Below, in pieces: positions 35,901 through 42,916 of a stretch of DNA of 42,916 bases. The first letter of the stretch is position 1. Every line of letters begins with the position of its first letter. Where the stretch lies: NCBI GenBank assembly GCA_047618565.1, contig JBLHKW010000019.1, positions 1-42,916 on the forward strand, given 5' to 3'. The DNA comes from JBLHKW01 sp047618565. Its GTDB lineage: Bacteria; Planctomycetota; UBA1135; GCA-002686595. Below the pieces are notes generated by a model that was not told the DNA's origin, made no database searches, and saw only the letters and a list, made by a program, of their open reading frames with translations. The position numbers and the translations under genes were made by a program.

Positions 35901-36709
35901 AGCATGCTGCCCAGGGCAAATACATCCGTGCGCTCATCGCAGGATCGATAGTCCGCACGCGCCGCTTCGGGCGCCATGTGGGCCACGTTGTCAGCCGCCG
36001 CGACCGGGCGCGAGGCCTCGCCCGCGGCGCTCTCGTCGCCAGCGAGGAAACGCGCGCTGGCCCAGTGTACGACCTGCGCCTCATCCTGAGCCCCGACCAT
36101 GACGTGTCGACCATCGATCCCGCAGTGCGCGATACCACGCGTGTGCGCGTACGCCACGGCCCTGCAGACCTGCTCGAAGATCGACAGGAAACGGCGCGGC
36201 TCCGCGTCGACCGACAGGCGTGCGGAGAGCAACACGCTCAGGGCGTCGCCGCGGACGATCTTCATCGTGTAGTAGGGTCGACCATCGGGGTGCAGACCGA
36301 AGTCGTACACCGGAAGGATGCCCTCGTGCTGCAGCTGCGCCGCGACCTGGGCCTCCTGCACGAATACACGGATGGCGCTCGCGTTGGCGAGGTGTTCATC
36401 CCTCAAGACCTTCATCGCAACGGTGCGGCCCAGGTCCGTGTCCTCGACCTTCAACACGTAGGAGAGCGCGTCCCGTCCGATCTCGCCCTGGACGCGGTAG
36501 TTGCCCCGTCCGCGCGACGTGGCCAGCAGGTCCGGCTCGACCGGGCCCACCTTCACCTGGCGACGCGCGTCACCCTCCACGTTGAGCCTGACCGAGGGCG
36601 GCTTTACACCGCGCGATATCAGGGTCCCCACAACGGTGCCGTCCGCCCACTTGCTGGGGCTCACTGCTGGGACGGGGTGCGTGGGGTGCTGGTCCGGGTG
36701 GTTCATCAT
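32885..36709 (-). CDS. Pseudokinase-TPR membrane protein
   Basis: A 1274-residue protein with a Hanks-kinase-like domain (about 70-345), one membrane span (about 377-396) and an ~850-residue tail with about ten or more TPR repeats (for example DAELQAHLGSLYFGLGERAR and HAEAHCNLGGLLKLQGDYEA). The kinase domain keeps Lys100 (VAMK) and the helix-C Glu119 but lacks the catalytic set. The place of HRDLKPxN reads HCGIDGRH (195-202), so the base Asp, the Lys and the Asn are gone; the DFG site reads HWA (215-217); the glycine loop is GRDALSYV. MAPEAA remains. Phosphoryl transfer is therefore unlikely. TPR tails bind proteins, so it may be a scaffold that gathers partners at the membrane. It is divergent from the glycosyltransferase at 36907. 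Confidence 0.9.
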   Translation of the reverse strand: MMNHPDQHPTHPVPAVSPSKWADGTVVGTLISRGVKPPSVRLNVEGDARRQVKVGPVEPDLLATSRGRGNYRVQGEIGRDALSYVLKVEDTDLGRTVAMKVLRDEHLANASAIRVFVQEAQVAAQLQHEGILPVYDFGLHPDGRPYYTMKIVRGDALSVLLSARLSVDAEPRRFLSIFEQVCRAVAYAHTRGIAHCGIDGRHVMVGAQDEAQVVHWASARFLAGDESAAGEASRPVAAADNVAHMAPEAARADYRSCDERTDVFALGSMLCEILTGTPAYRGRSDEDVRGLAAQARLDDAYLRLDRCESHSELVALARDCLVAGQSGRPQSAAEVLTRLNRSMLSLDALRGEAESTAKDAMETAASERRSARKSRLLAEALVLVGLLVAAGSYVVLDRSEKRRESVLADVQQEVECAQFLWRQAQMQSGEDTSLWDEALLAISRAGSHVAGAEIDPSVKKRVEFVEANLRIERLAAIDSLQRQLAERELLESLGAGAVAHGEELTIHDHARLAARSAEVLGAHGLDPEAGLEGDVAQVIAASSIKADILAAYDRWAVACLQSGQSKAHVLLDVAMRADNDPSRSALREAMGAGSRALVVAAAQNLDPEGADPQTAVLAAAALRMHGLTGQAVAVLSAAHGRAPGHFALNTQLAECFEDEQVRDWGQAVRFYTSALGRRPDSADARYRLSRALERAGRISEAMDTLERAIEKRPGDAELQAHLGSLYFGLGERARALKIWRGAAQLEGVQPSCLATLGDDMRAAGDHPGARLALARWVRMSPSDPQAHLALGGLLGEQGKLDKAQQVLTLAVELDPEWSQPLIALADLYARTDRSDEALENYFAALRLQPEDASLQRKMGAVFESRKEWDSAAGAFKESLLIDPAHEQTAAHLFSLMSERAGSPDAAAHTFEDIAAAQPDSATGWYYLGRAEMDRNDLSACASALDRSVALRPDDARSRALLGRAQLGLGEIDAALVEFRRAVDLDPEQARLHADLGLALSRAGDLDGAVDSLRSAIELQPTDPDTHYRLGSALQRRGDLEDARLSYVETIRLRPDHAEAHCNLGGLLKLQGDYEASLEVYRLAHEIGSGRLDWEHPSADWVADAEQLVVAQRRLEAVVQGAEAPKEPEALLQLASMAQNKGLNTTSARLYADAIERAPEGADGPLSLDRFQAACAAVQAGSGIGDEGAAMPAQERARWRSTGLDWLERELVSLLEQNGAGRLSDEDLRGVLARWRREPALAGIRDQSELARRAGPERESCLGFWAGVDGLLDGK

Positions 36710-36906
36710 TAAGGTCGCTGCAGCGCGTTTCGGGGTGGGGATCGTCCGATCGCTCGATGGAAATACCGCTCCTTTGATCGGCAGGTCCCCCCCCTCGACC
36801 TTGAAGCCAGCCCAGGGCTTCGTGCCGGCCCCCCCTGGAACGCGCTGGCAAGCCCCCTGAGAGGCTTCCCTTGCCCCTCCCCGGGCGCCATACTCGCCCC
36901 GTCTTC

Positions 36907-38520
36907 ATGCAGCCCGCCCCCTCCACAGCCCCGCAAGTGCCGCCCCAGACGGCCAGCGGCCGTCGACCGCGTGTGGCCCGTCACCTGCTGGTCCTGTTAC
37001 CCCTGCTCCTGCTCCTGATCACGGGGCTGCGCGGGATCGACTTCGGCAAGCACTGGGACGAGCGCGTCCAGGTCGATGTGCTGCACACGGCCATCGACAG
37101 CCAGACCCTGTTGCCGAAGTGGTACCGCTACCCATCGGTCATCTTCTGGATGACGTTCGGGGCCCTGGCGCCGGAGATCGCGGCCGAGATTCCGCGCGAC
37201 GCTGCACAGATGAAGGCCACCCAGGCGCGCCTGAACAGCACGGTCGAGTCGCCGGAGTTCCGGCTGAGAATGCGCACCGTCTTCCTGTCCGTGACCTGCC
37301 TGACCATTCTCTGGACCTACCTGCTCGCACTGACCTGCTTCGGCAGTGCGCTGGGTGCGTTCCTGGCGGCGTCCTGTATAGGGCTCTCCTGGGAAGTGGC
37401 CTACCACGCGCGCTGGATCGCGCCCGACGGCGTCCTGATGCAGTTCAGCACACTGACCCTGCTGCTGCTCGCCCTCGCGGTGACCCGACGCGACAGTCGC
37501 TGGCTGGTGGGCGCCGCGTTGGCGGCCGGCTTCTCCTGCGGCACCAAGTACACAGGTGGGATTCTGCTCCTGCCCTTGCTGATCGCTGCGGCCCAGGTCT
37601 GGAAGCAGCGTTCCATGCACGCCCGTGCGGTCCGCGCTGCGGGTCTGCTCGGCGTGTTCGTGCTGGCCTTCGTGCTCACGACCCCGGGCGCCGTGCTGCA
37701 ACCCTTCATCTTCCTGCGGCACGTGGGCTTCGAGATCGATCACTACAGGACCGGTCATTACGGCGCGACCATCGACTCGGGTCTACCGCACCTGGCCGCG
37801 ATGATGCGCTACCTGTTCGTGCACCTCTTCTCTCAACAAGTAGCCCTGGCGCTGCTCGTCTCGATCAGTGCGGCCATCGGCCTGATGCATTGCGTGCGGC
37901 GCGCACCGCGCACGGCCCTGCTCCTGGCGTCCTTTCCCATCGCCTACCTGCTGTACATGAGCACCCAGCGCGTGCTGTTCGTTCGTAATCTGCTCTTCGT
38001 CGCTCCGGTCATCGCCGTCTTCGCGGCGCACGGGGCGACCGGGCTCTGGTCAAGTCTGGGAGGCAGCCGCCGATCCGCCGGCGCGCGCGCCCAGCTTGCG
38101 GCAGCTGGCATGCTCGGCCTCGCGCTGTGGGCCGTCAACGGCAGCTTCCTGATCATGGCCAGCGAGAGCATCCGCGCACGAGATCCGGACGCTGACGTGC
38201 GTGCGTTCAGTGCATGGGCCGACGCGCGGCCGGACCAGCGCTTGTTCCTCTCCACGCGGGTGGCCGAGAGCCTGGAGCGCCTCGACCTCGCGGCGCCCGC
38301 GAACGCGACGCGCGTCGACGGCCCTGATGTGGACGCCGCGGCTTTCTTTCCGGCCGAGACGATCTCGAGCAGCCTGCGTGCGAACCGGCCCGGAACCGCC
38401 CTCGCGATCTTTGGAGCCATGGACGTGAACTTCGAGTTCTACCCGGTCTGGAAAGAGCCGAAGCTGCTCGTCTACCCCGCCGCTGCCGCCCGCGATGCGG
38501 GCATCCTCGGCGACGGTTGA
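36907..38520 (+). CDS. GT-C-type membrane glycosyltransferase (GT39/GT83-like)
   Basis: A 537-residue polytopic protein with about 10-12 spans. The first span (HLLVLLPLLLLLITGL) is followed by GIDFGKHWDERVQVD, matching the family pattern in which an acidic residue in the first external loop is catalytic; YRYPSVIFWM and YLLALTCFG follow. Such enzymes use lipid-linked sugars (dolichyl- or undecaprenyl-phosphate sugar) to glycosylate proteins, lipids or surface polymers on the outer face of the membrane. The frame is open from TTG 36871, but ATG 36907 is the likelier start. It ends 13 bases from the stop of the convergent Calx-beta gene. Acceptor and sugar are unknown. Confidence 0.82.
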   Translation: MQPAPSTAPQVPPQTASGRRPRVARHLLVLLPLLLLLITGLRGIDFGKHWDERVQVDVLHTAIDSQTLLPKWYRYPSVIFWMTFGALAPEIAAEIPRDAAQMKATQARLNSTVESPEFRLRMRTVFLSVTCLTILWTYLLALTCFGSALGAFLAASCIGLSWEVAYHARWIAPDGVLMQFSTLTLLLLALAVTRRDSRWLVGAALAAGFSCGTKYTGGILLLPLLIAAAQVWKQRSMHARAVRAAGLLGVFVLAFVLTTPGAVLQPFIFLRHVGFEIDHYRTGHYGATIDSGLPHLAAMMRYLFVHLFSQQVALALLVSISAAIGLMHCVRRAPRTALLLASFPIAYLLYMSTQRVLFVRNLLFVAPVIAVFAAHGATGLWSSLGGSRRSAGARAQLAAAGMLGLALWAVNGSFLIMASESIRARDPDADVRAFSAWADARPDQRLFLSTRVAESLERLDLAAPANATRVDGPDVDAAAFFPAETISSSLRANRPGTALAIFGAMDVNFEFYPVWKEPKLLVYPAAAARDAGILGDG

Positions 38521-38533
38521 GCGCGAGCGCGGG

Positions 38534-41485
38534 TCACGGCAGGGGCGTCACCGTGATGTTGCCGAAACTCGCGTCCATGTAGTTCGAGACCAGCAGAAGT
38601 GAGCCACCATCCGTGCCCGTGAAGGGCGCGTGGGTGGCCTGGAAGAACCAGTCGCCCGGTTCGGGCTGCCCCTCCTGCCAGAAGCGCAACTGGTAGAGCC
38701 GGCTGCCATCCACGAGCGTCTGCACGCGTGCCTTCATGACCGACGGCACTCCAAGAACCATCGGGTTCTGGACATTGCCAAGGCTCGGTGTGAAGTCCGT
38801 GCCGTAGTGCTCCCAGCTCTCCGAAGAGGTGAACCAGCGGTAGACGTAGAGACATCCAAACGGGAAGAAGCCCGTCCGCGGCTGTACGTTCTCCGGTCCG
38901 CTGTGTCCCGGCCAGCGCAGGATAAAGCCCAGCGCGAAGGAGTTCGTGAGCGGATTGAAGCCCGCCGCGTTGAAGCCATTCGCTGTGAACGGGAGCACGA
39001 CCTCGTAGTTCTCCCACTGCGGATCGCCCAGGGCGATCAAACGGTCGTAGCCGGGCACGGCGCTGCGCAGCACCTTCTCACCCGGGTGGTAGGGGTCGTC
39101 CTCGATCGTCCAGTTCCCCTCGACAACCTGGACCGCATCTTGCACATCCGTGATCGTGCTCCAGTCGACCGTGTAGGACTGCGGCCAGGCCACGCCGACC
39201 GTGTGGTCCACGCGACAGATCGCCACGGTCTCGTTGCCCTGGTCGTCCAGCGCCGTGAAGATCACATCGTTCAGTCCCGGCGCAAGATCAGCGGGGTCGA
39301 TGTCGGCGTTGAAATCGCCTGGTAGCTCGAGCCGGGTCGATCCGGTCCATAGCACGTCCGCCCCGATCGAAAGCGCACGCGGCGTGCCGCCGGCGCCGAT
39401 GCGATAGCTGAGGGAGACCACGCTACCGTTGAAGTCCGAGACGTTACCCAGCAGGTTGATCCAGTTCTGGGGCTGCCCCAGGTGTCCGAAGCGCTGGTGG
39501 TTCACGCCGCCGCCTTCCTGGCCGTACCAGAAATCGATGGTCGGTCCTTCCGTGAATCCGCCCGGGAAAGTGGTCGCCGCCAGGTCGGGCGGCGTGGCCG
39601 TGTTCATAGAGCTGTCCTGCGCGTGGATGCGGAAGTGGTACTCGACATCGGAGGTCAGGCCCGTGATCAGGAAGGTGTGCGCGTAGGCTTGCGGCGCACC
39701 AGCGCCCCAGAATCCGAGCTCGTAGGCGGTCGTCGTGCCGTACTCGACCGCTCCCAGCGCCGGCTCGTCGCTCTCCCAGGTGACCTCCACCGCCGTGTCG
39801 TTGAGTGCGCGCGCCTGCGTGCGGTAGACAAAGGGCTCGGTCGCATCCGCGGGCGTTCCGAAGTCCTCCATCGGGATCGGCGCCAGCTGGTTGAAGACAA
39901 AGTCCACGACCGTGGTGTGGGCGGGGCGGCTGGTGCCCGCATTGCCGGCGAACGGTCCGAAGGCGTTCAGCTGCAGGCTTTGGGCGAAGGAGCCCACCGT
40001 GACCCAGGAGGCACCGTCGAAGGAGTACCGGAAGAGCCAGTCGTCGCCCGTGCGTGTGATGCGCATGAACAGCGGCGACGTGTTGTTCCAGGGTCCGGCC
40101 GAGATGTTCGTCGTCAACACGGTGGCCGGGCTGTTGTTCACCGTACGCGAGGCGTAAGCCTGCAGCTGACTGCCGTTGTAACGGAAGTCGAACCGGACCC
40201 AGTTCGCCCCGTCCTCCTGGTCGAAGATCAGGCCATCGTTCTGATAGGCCGTGGTGAGTTCCGACTCGAACTTCGCGACCACGTCCAGATCCTCGTCGGG
40301 GATGCTCTGCATGACTCGCGGCACGTTCAGCGGCGTCCACGCTTCGTGGGCCACGCCCTCGGGCACGCTCAGAAGCAGCTGAGCATCCAGCGTGCCCGTA
40401 CCGACGAGTTGCAGCGTCGCGTCCCCCAGGGGATCGACGAAGGTCCACAGATCGGCGCGTAGGTTGGCAGCGCTGAAGTCATCGGACTGGGCGCCGGCGC
40501 CATCGTCATCCAGGATCGTCGCGGTGTGGACCCCGACGGCCCCAGGGAGTCCATTGGTCAACATACCAAGGGTCAACACGACCGTCTCGGCTCCTTCGGC
40601 CAGCATGTCGTCGACCAGTGCCAGGCTGATCTCCGCGGACAGCTGCCCTGCGAGGATCAGCACGGGGCTCGGGGAGGCCGTGAAGTCTTCCGGCGCTGTC
40701 GCGCTTCCACTCAGGGCATAGGCCACGCTCACGTCGACGCCGGTCGTGTGGGAGAGCTCCACGATGACGGTGGTCATCCCGCTCCCCTCACCGACGGACT
40801 GCCCCGCACTTGCGAACTCCACGCTGGGCAAGGCGTCGTCGTCGAGCAGGGTCGCCGTGTGCACGTTGTTGGCGCCGAGCACGGCACCGACGGGAGTGCC
40901 GAGGGTCAGCACCACGCTCTCGTCGACTTCCTGCACAGCATCGTCGACCGGCGTCAGGGTCAGGCTGCCCAGGGTCTGCCCCGCTGCAATGACAAGTGGG
41001 CTGGCGTCGATGACGTAGTCGCCCGGCGAGGCCGCACTGCCCGTCAAGGCGAACGGCACGCTCACATCGATGCCCGTTACCGAGGAGAGGATGACATCGA
41101 TCGTGATGGCTCCGCCGCCCTCGTCCACCATCTGTGCCGTGCTGCTGAACTGAATCCTCGGCGGATGGTGGCCCAGCAACCTCGCTCTGTGCGCGCCGGC
41201 GCCGACCCGCTTGGCGTTCGCCGGCGCACCCAGTCTGATGGCGACCCTCTCATCGGGATCGTCGAGCCCGTCATCCACCACCGAGAGCAAGATGTCCGCG
41301 ATTCGCTGCCCGGCGGCGATCACGAGCAGCGTCCGGGCCAGGTTGCGAGCCGTGCTTGCCTTCGCGCTGCCCGAGAGCGTGTGCGGCACGCTCGGGTCCA
41401 GCCGCTGGGCCTCCAGTTGCCGCCCGAAGGAAATCGATAGCGGCGCCCACAGCGCGCCCATGCCCAGGTAAACGATCCATCTCAT
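38534..41485 (-). CDS. Secreted Calx-beta / FN3 / LamG-like domain protein
   Basis: A 983-residue surface protein. ATG 41485 gives a hydrophobic export-like start (WIVYLGMGALWAPLSISFG); the frame is open to 41566. The first of three Calx-beta repeats is degenerate (VPHTLSGSA … GHHPPRIQF), the second and third are good (GDYVIDASPLVIAAGQ, TATLLDDDALPSVEF, TATILDDDGAG). Next are a lectin-like/LamG-type beta-sandwich, an FN3-like domain (DTAVEVTWESDEPALGAVEY), and a second carbohydrate-binding-like sandwich (TVDWSTITDVQ … GNITVTPLP). Calx-beta domains bind Ca2+ in adhesins and exchangers. An adhesin or matrix role is inferred. The worn first repeat suggests the 5' end is truncated or decaying. 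A run of nine G lies 6 bases before the start. Confidence 0.88.
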   Translation of the reverse strand: MRWIVYLGMGALWAPLSISFGRQLEAQRLDPSVPHTLSGSAKASTARNLARTLLVIAAGQRIADILLSVVDDGLDDPDERVAIRLGAPANAKRVGAGAHRARLLGHHPPRIQFSSTAQMVDEGGGAITIDVILSSVTGIDVSVPFALTGSAASPGDYVIDASPLVIAAGQTLGSLTLTPVDDAVQEVDESVVLTLGTPVGAVLGANNVHTATLLDDDALPSVEFASAGQSVGEGSGMTTVIVELSHTTGVDVSVAYALSGSATAPEDFTASPSPVLILAGQLSAEISLALVDDMLAEGAETVVLTLGMLTNGLPGAVGVHTATILDDDGAGAQSDDFSAANLRADLWTFVDPLGDATLQLVGTGTLDAQLLLSVPEGVAHEAWTPLNVPRVMQSIPDEDLDVVAKFESELTTAYQNDGLIFDQEDGANWVRFDFRYNGSQLQAYASRTVNNSPATVLTTNISAGPWNNTSPLFMRITRTGDDWLFRYSFDGASWVTVGSFAQSLQLNAFGPFAGNAGTSRPAHTTVVDFVFNQLAPIPMEDFGTPADATEPFVYRTQARALNDTAVEVTWESDEPALGAVEYGTTTAYELGFWGAGAPQAYAHTFLITGLTSDVEYHFRIHAQDSSMNTATPPDLAATTFPGGFTEGPTIDFWYGQEGGGVNHQRFGHLGQPQNWINLLGNVSDFNGSVVSLSYRIGAGGTPRALSIGADVLWTGSTRLELPGDFNADIDPADLAPGLNDVIFTALDDQGNETVAICRVDHTVGVAWPQSYTVDWSTITDVQDAVQVVEGNWTIEDDPYHPGEKVLRSAVPGYDRLIALGDPQWENYEVVLPFTANGFNAAGFNPLTNSFALGFILRWPGHSGPENVQPRTGFFPFGCLYVYRWFTSSESWEHYGTDFTPSLGNVQNPMVLGVPSVMKARVQTLVDGSRLYQLRFWQEGQPEPGDWFFQATHAPFTGTDGGSLLLVSNYMDASFGNITVTPLP

Positions 41486-41491
41486 TGTATT

Positions 41492-41500
41492 CCCCCCCCC
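41492..41500 (-). promoter_or_regulatory. Run of nine G just upstream of the Calx-beta gene start
   Basis: On the minus strand GGGGGGGGG is followed by AATACA and ATG 41485. It overlaps the ribosome-binding position. Length changes in such tracts can alter spacing to the start, and also change the frame of a longer 5' extension (ATG 41566). It may equally be a plain homopolymer or a sequencing-sensitive site. Confidence 0.4.
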
Positions 41501-41599
41501 AAGTGGCGGCACTGCGTGCGCCGTCGACATGCCCGCGTCGAGGAAGTCTACCCCAGGGGCTGCCATGCGGGCCTCTCCAGGGCCGGGTGCAAGTCCAGC

Positions 41600-42805
41600 T
41601 CAGTCGTCGCCGTCGCCGCCCGCGTAGCCCAGCTCGCGCAGCTGCTGAAGCTGTGTCTCGGTTCGCTTCATCAAACTGCCCTTCTCGACCCCCTGCATCT
41701 CGATCCAGGGCCGTAGCTGCGCTCCAGGGCCGCTGCACGCTCGGGCTCGTCGTGAAACAAGTTCCGGGTCTCGCCCGGATCCTCGCGCAGGCTAAAGAGC
41801 TGAGGTTCCGTCAGGGGCAAGGACTCGTCGCCCGTGATCGGCCACCAGAGCTTCCACTCCCCTTGCCGAACCGCGGCCGAATGGTTGTGCGCCTGCTGGT
41901 GCACGAACACATCGCACTGCGCGAGGGCATCCAGGCCCGCTTCGGCCTCGGCGGGCAGGATCGCCCCCATCAGGCTCAGACCGCCAGAGTTCCGTCGCAG
42001 CTGAAATCCCATCGCCCCCTCGAGGGTCGGAACGATATCGACCGTGCTCACGAATCCGTCGTGCCGCCCGGCGGCTGCCCCGGGGATGTGGACCATCAGC
42101 GGGATCCTGAGGTCCTCCTCGTAGAGCGCGCCATGGGTATAGAACAGGTCGTGCTCGTCCAGGGTTTCGCCGTGATCCGCCGTGAGCACCACGAGCGTTG
42201 AATCCGTGAGCTGCTCGTCCTCAAGAGCGTCGAGCGGACGCCAGACCTGGGTGTCCACATGCTTCAACGTCGCCGCATAGAGCGCGCGCGTAGCGCATGT
42301 CGCGTACTCCGTGCAGCCACTCGAGAGCGCGCTCCGTGACCATGGAACCATCCAGGATGCGCTCCACGTCCGGCAGGGTCTCGAACCCGCGCCAGCCGAC
42401 CGAAGCCAGGTGATTCACCGCGAGGAAGGCAGCCGTATCGTATCCGCCGCGCTGAAGTCCCTCCGCCAGGGTGTCCACCCGGCGCGGGACCAGGGCCGTG
42501 TTGCTGATCACGCGGTGCTCGATGGCCGGCAGCCCGGTCATGATCGAGATGTGCGACGGGTTGGTGACGTTGCTCTCGCGGGCAGCAAAGGTGAAGAGCG
42601 TCGAACGGCCCGCGAGAGCGTCCATCCGAGACGTGCTGCCCGCGTCGCCCCCGAGGCAGGAGAGATGATCCGCGCGGGTCGTGTCCAGGGTGATGAGCAG
42701 CAGGTTCTTGGCCGCGCCGATGGCCTCCCCCGAGCCCGAGCAAGCGCCAGTACCGAGCGCTGCCGCCATCCGCGAGCGCCAGGCCGGCGACCGATCGGCG
42801 CGCAC
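41600..42805 (-). pseudogene. Sulfatase-like hydrolase pseudogene, frameshifted and deleted
   Basis: Three frames together spell one sulfatase-family protein. 42221-42805 gives the N-terminal half (KNLLLITLDTTRADHLSC, then VTNPSHISIMTGL and ALEWLHGVRDMRYARAL). 41671-42351 continues in another frame (ALYAATLKHVDTQ, TLVVLTADHGETLDEHD, LYEEDLRIPLM, SLREDPGETRNLF). The C-terminus then needs a third frame (WIEMQGVEKGSLMKRTETQL … LRELGYAGGDGDD) to the stop at 41600-41602. The stretch that should join the WLHGV region to ALYAATL, including the usual PFFLWVHxxDPH segment, is missing, so a deletion accompanies the first frameshift. The nucleophile site reads TNPSH, without the Cys/Ser of classical CxPSR sulfatases. 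The gene should be non-functional unless the breaks are sequencing errors. Confidence 0.8.
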
Positions 42806-42916
42806 CTTGGATCTCGGAGGGACTCTTCAATGAAATACACCGGCCAGCGGCCCGTGCCGACCTTTTGCGCCAGCGCGCGCTGCCCCGCAACCTCCGCTGA
42901 AGGCAACCGAATCCGC
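42806..42916. other. Right edge of window, no supported gene
   Basis: Bases upstream of the sulfatase-like remnant are open in one minus-strand frame (a peptide with GRWPVYFIEESLRDPR), but with no recognisable family and no start in view. It may be the end of a neighbouring gene cut by the window, or the lost N-terminal region of the sulfatase. Confidence 0.4.

Overview
The window is high-G+C bacterial chromosome (about two thirds G+C by eye) and most probably comes from a Planctomycetota lineage. The clues are two sulfatase loci, Hanks-type kinases with WD40-like sensor domains, a TPR protein with a kinase-like domain, zinc-ribbon membrane proteins, large secreted Calx-beta and Ca-repeat proteins, and a long run of DCNxNGxPDDC repeats followed by a C-terminal domain I associate with planctomycete secreted proteins. 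Genus and species cannot be read from the sequence. No rRNA, tRNA, CRISPR array, phage or plasmid backbone was seen.

Layout, left to right. A 3' gene fragment (3-146) faces uvrB (minus strand). Divergent from uvrB are two paralogous zinc-ribbon/one-TM proteins, closed by a clear intrinsic terminator at 5835-5876. From 5.9 to 6.4 kb lies a broken VOC/glyoxalase-like remnant. A Cys-type sulfatase follows; its signal-peptide-like start is out of frame with its body. An intact REP-associated tyrosine transposase (RAYT) sits next to a 110-bp palindromic repeat. A second copy of that repeat, inverted, lies 5.7 kb away. Between the two copies are two tandem serine/threonine kinases with almost identical kinase domains and different WD40-like sensor regions.

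From 21.8 kb down to 15.0 kb is a tightly packed minus-strand operon: sugar-kinase-like ATPase, Na+/solute symporter, family-10-like glycosyl hydrolase, small membrane protein, stand-alone NIL-domain protein, gamma-glutamyltransferase lipoprotein. Several junctions overlap as GTGA or TGATG, so translation is probably coupled. The set suggests uptake and breakdown of an external or cell-wall-derived sugar or peptide compound. The substrate is unknown; amino-sugar or muropeptide salvage is an inference. The last gene now ends inside the second repeat copy.

The right half is cell-surface biology: a 1271-aa secreted protein with about 29 Ca-binding-like repeats, a 1096-aa lipoprotein with Ig-like character, a DUF2270 membrane protein with an unrecognised membrane partner, a small lipoprotein, a 1274-residue TPR protein whose kinase domain has lost its catalytic residues, a GT-C-type membrane glycosyltransferase, and a Calx-beta/FN3 secreted protein with a G-tract just before its start. 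The window ends in a sulfatase-like pseudogene with at least two frameshifts and a probable internal deletion.

No single previously undescribed system stands out with certainty. The best candidates for novelty are the RAYT with its palindromic repeat pair, the pseudokinase-TPR protein, the tandem kinases with swapped sensors, and the coupled kinase-symporter-hydrolase-NIL-GGT operon.
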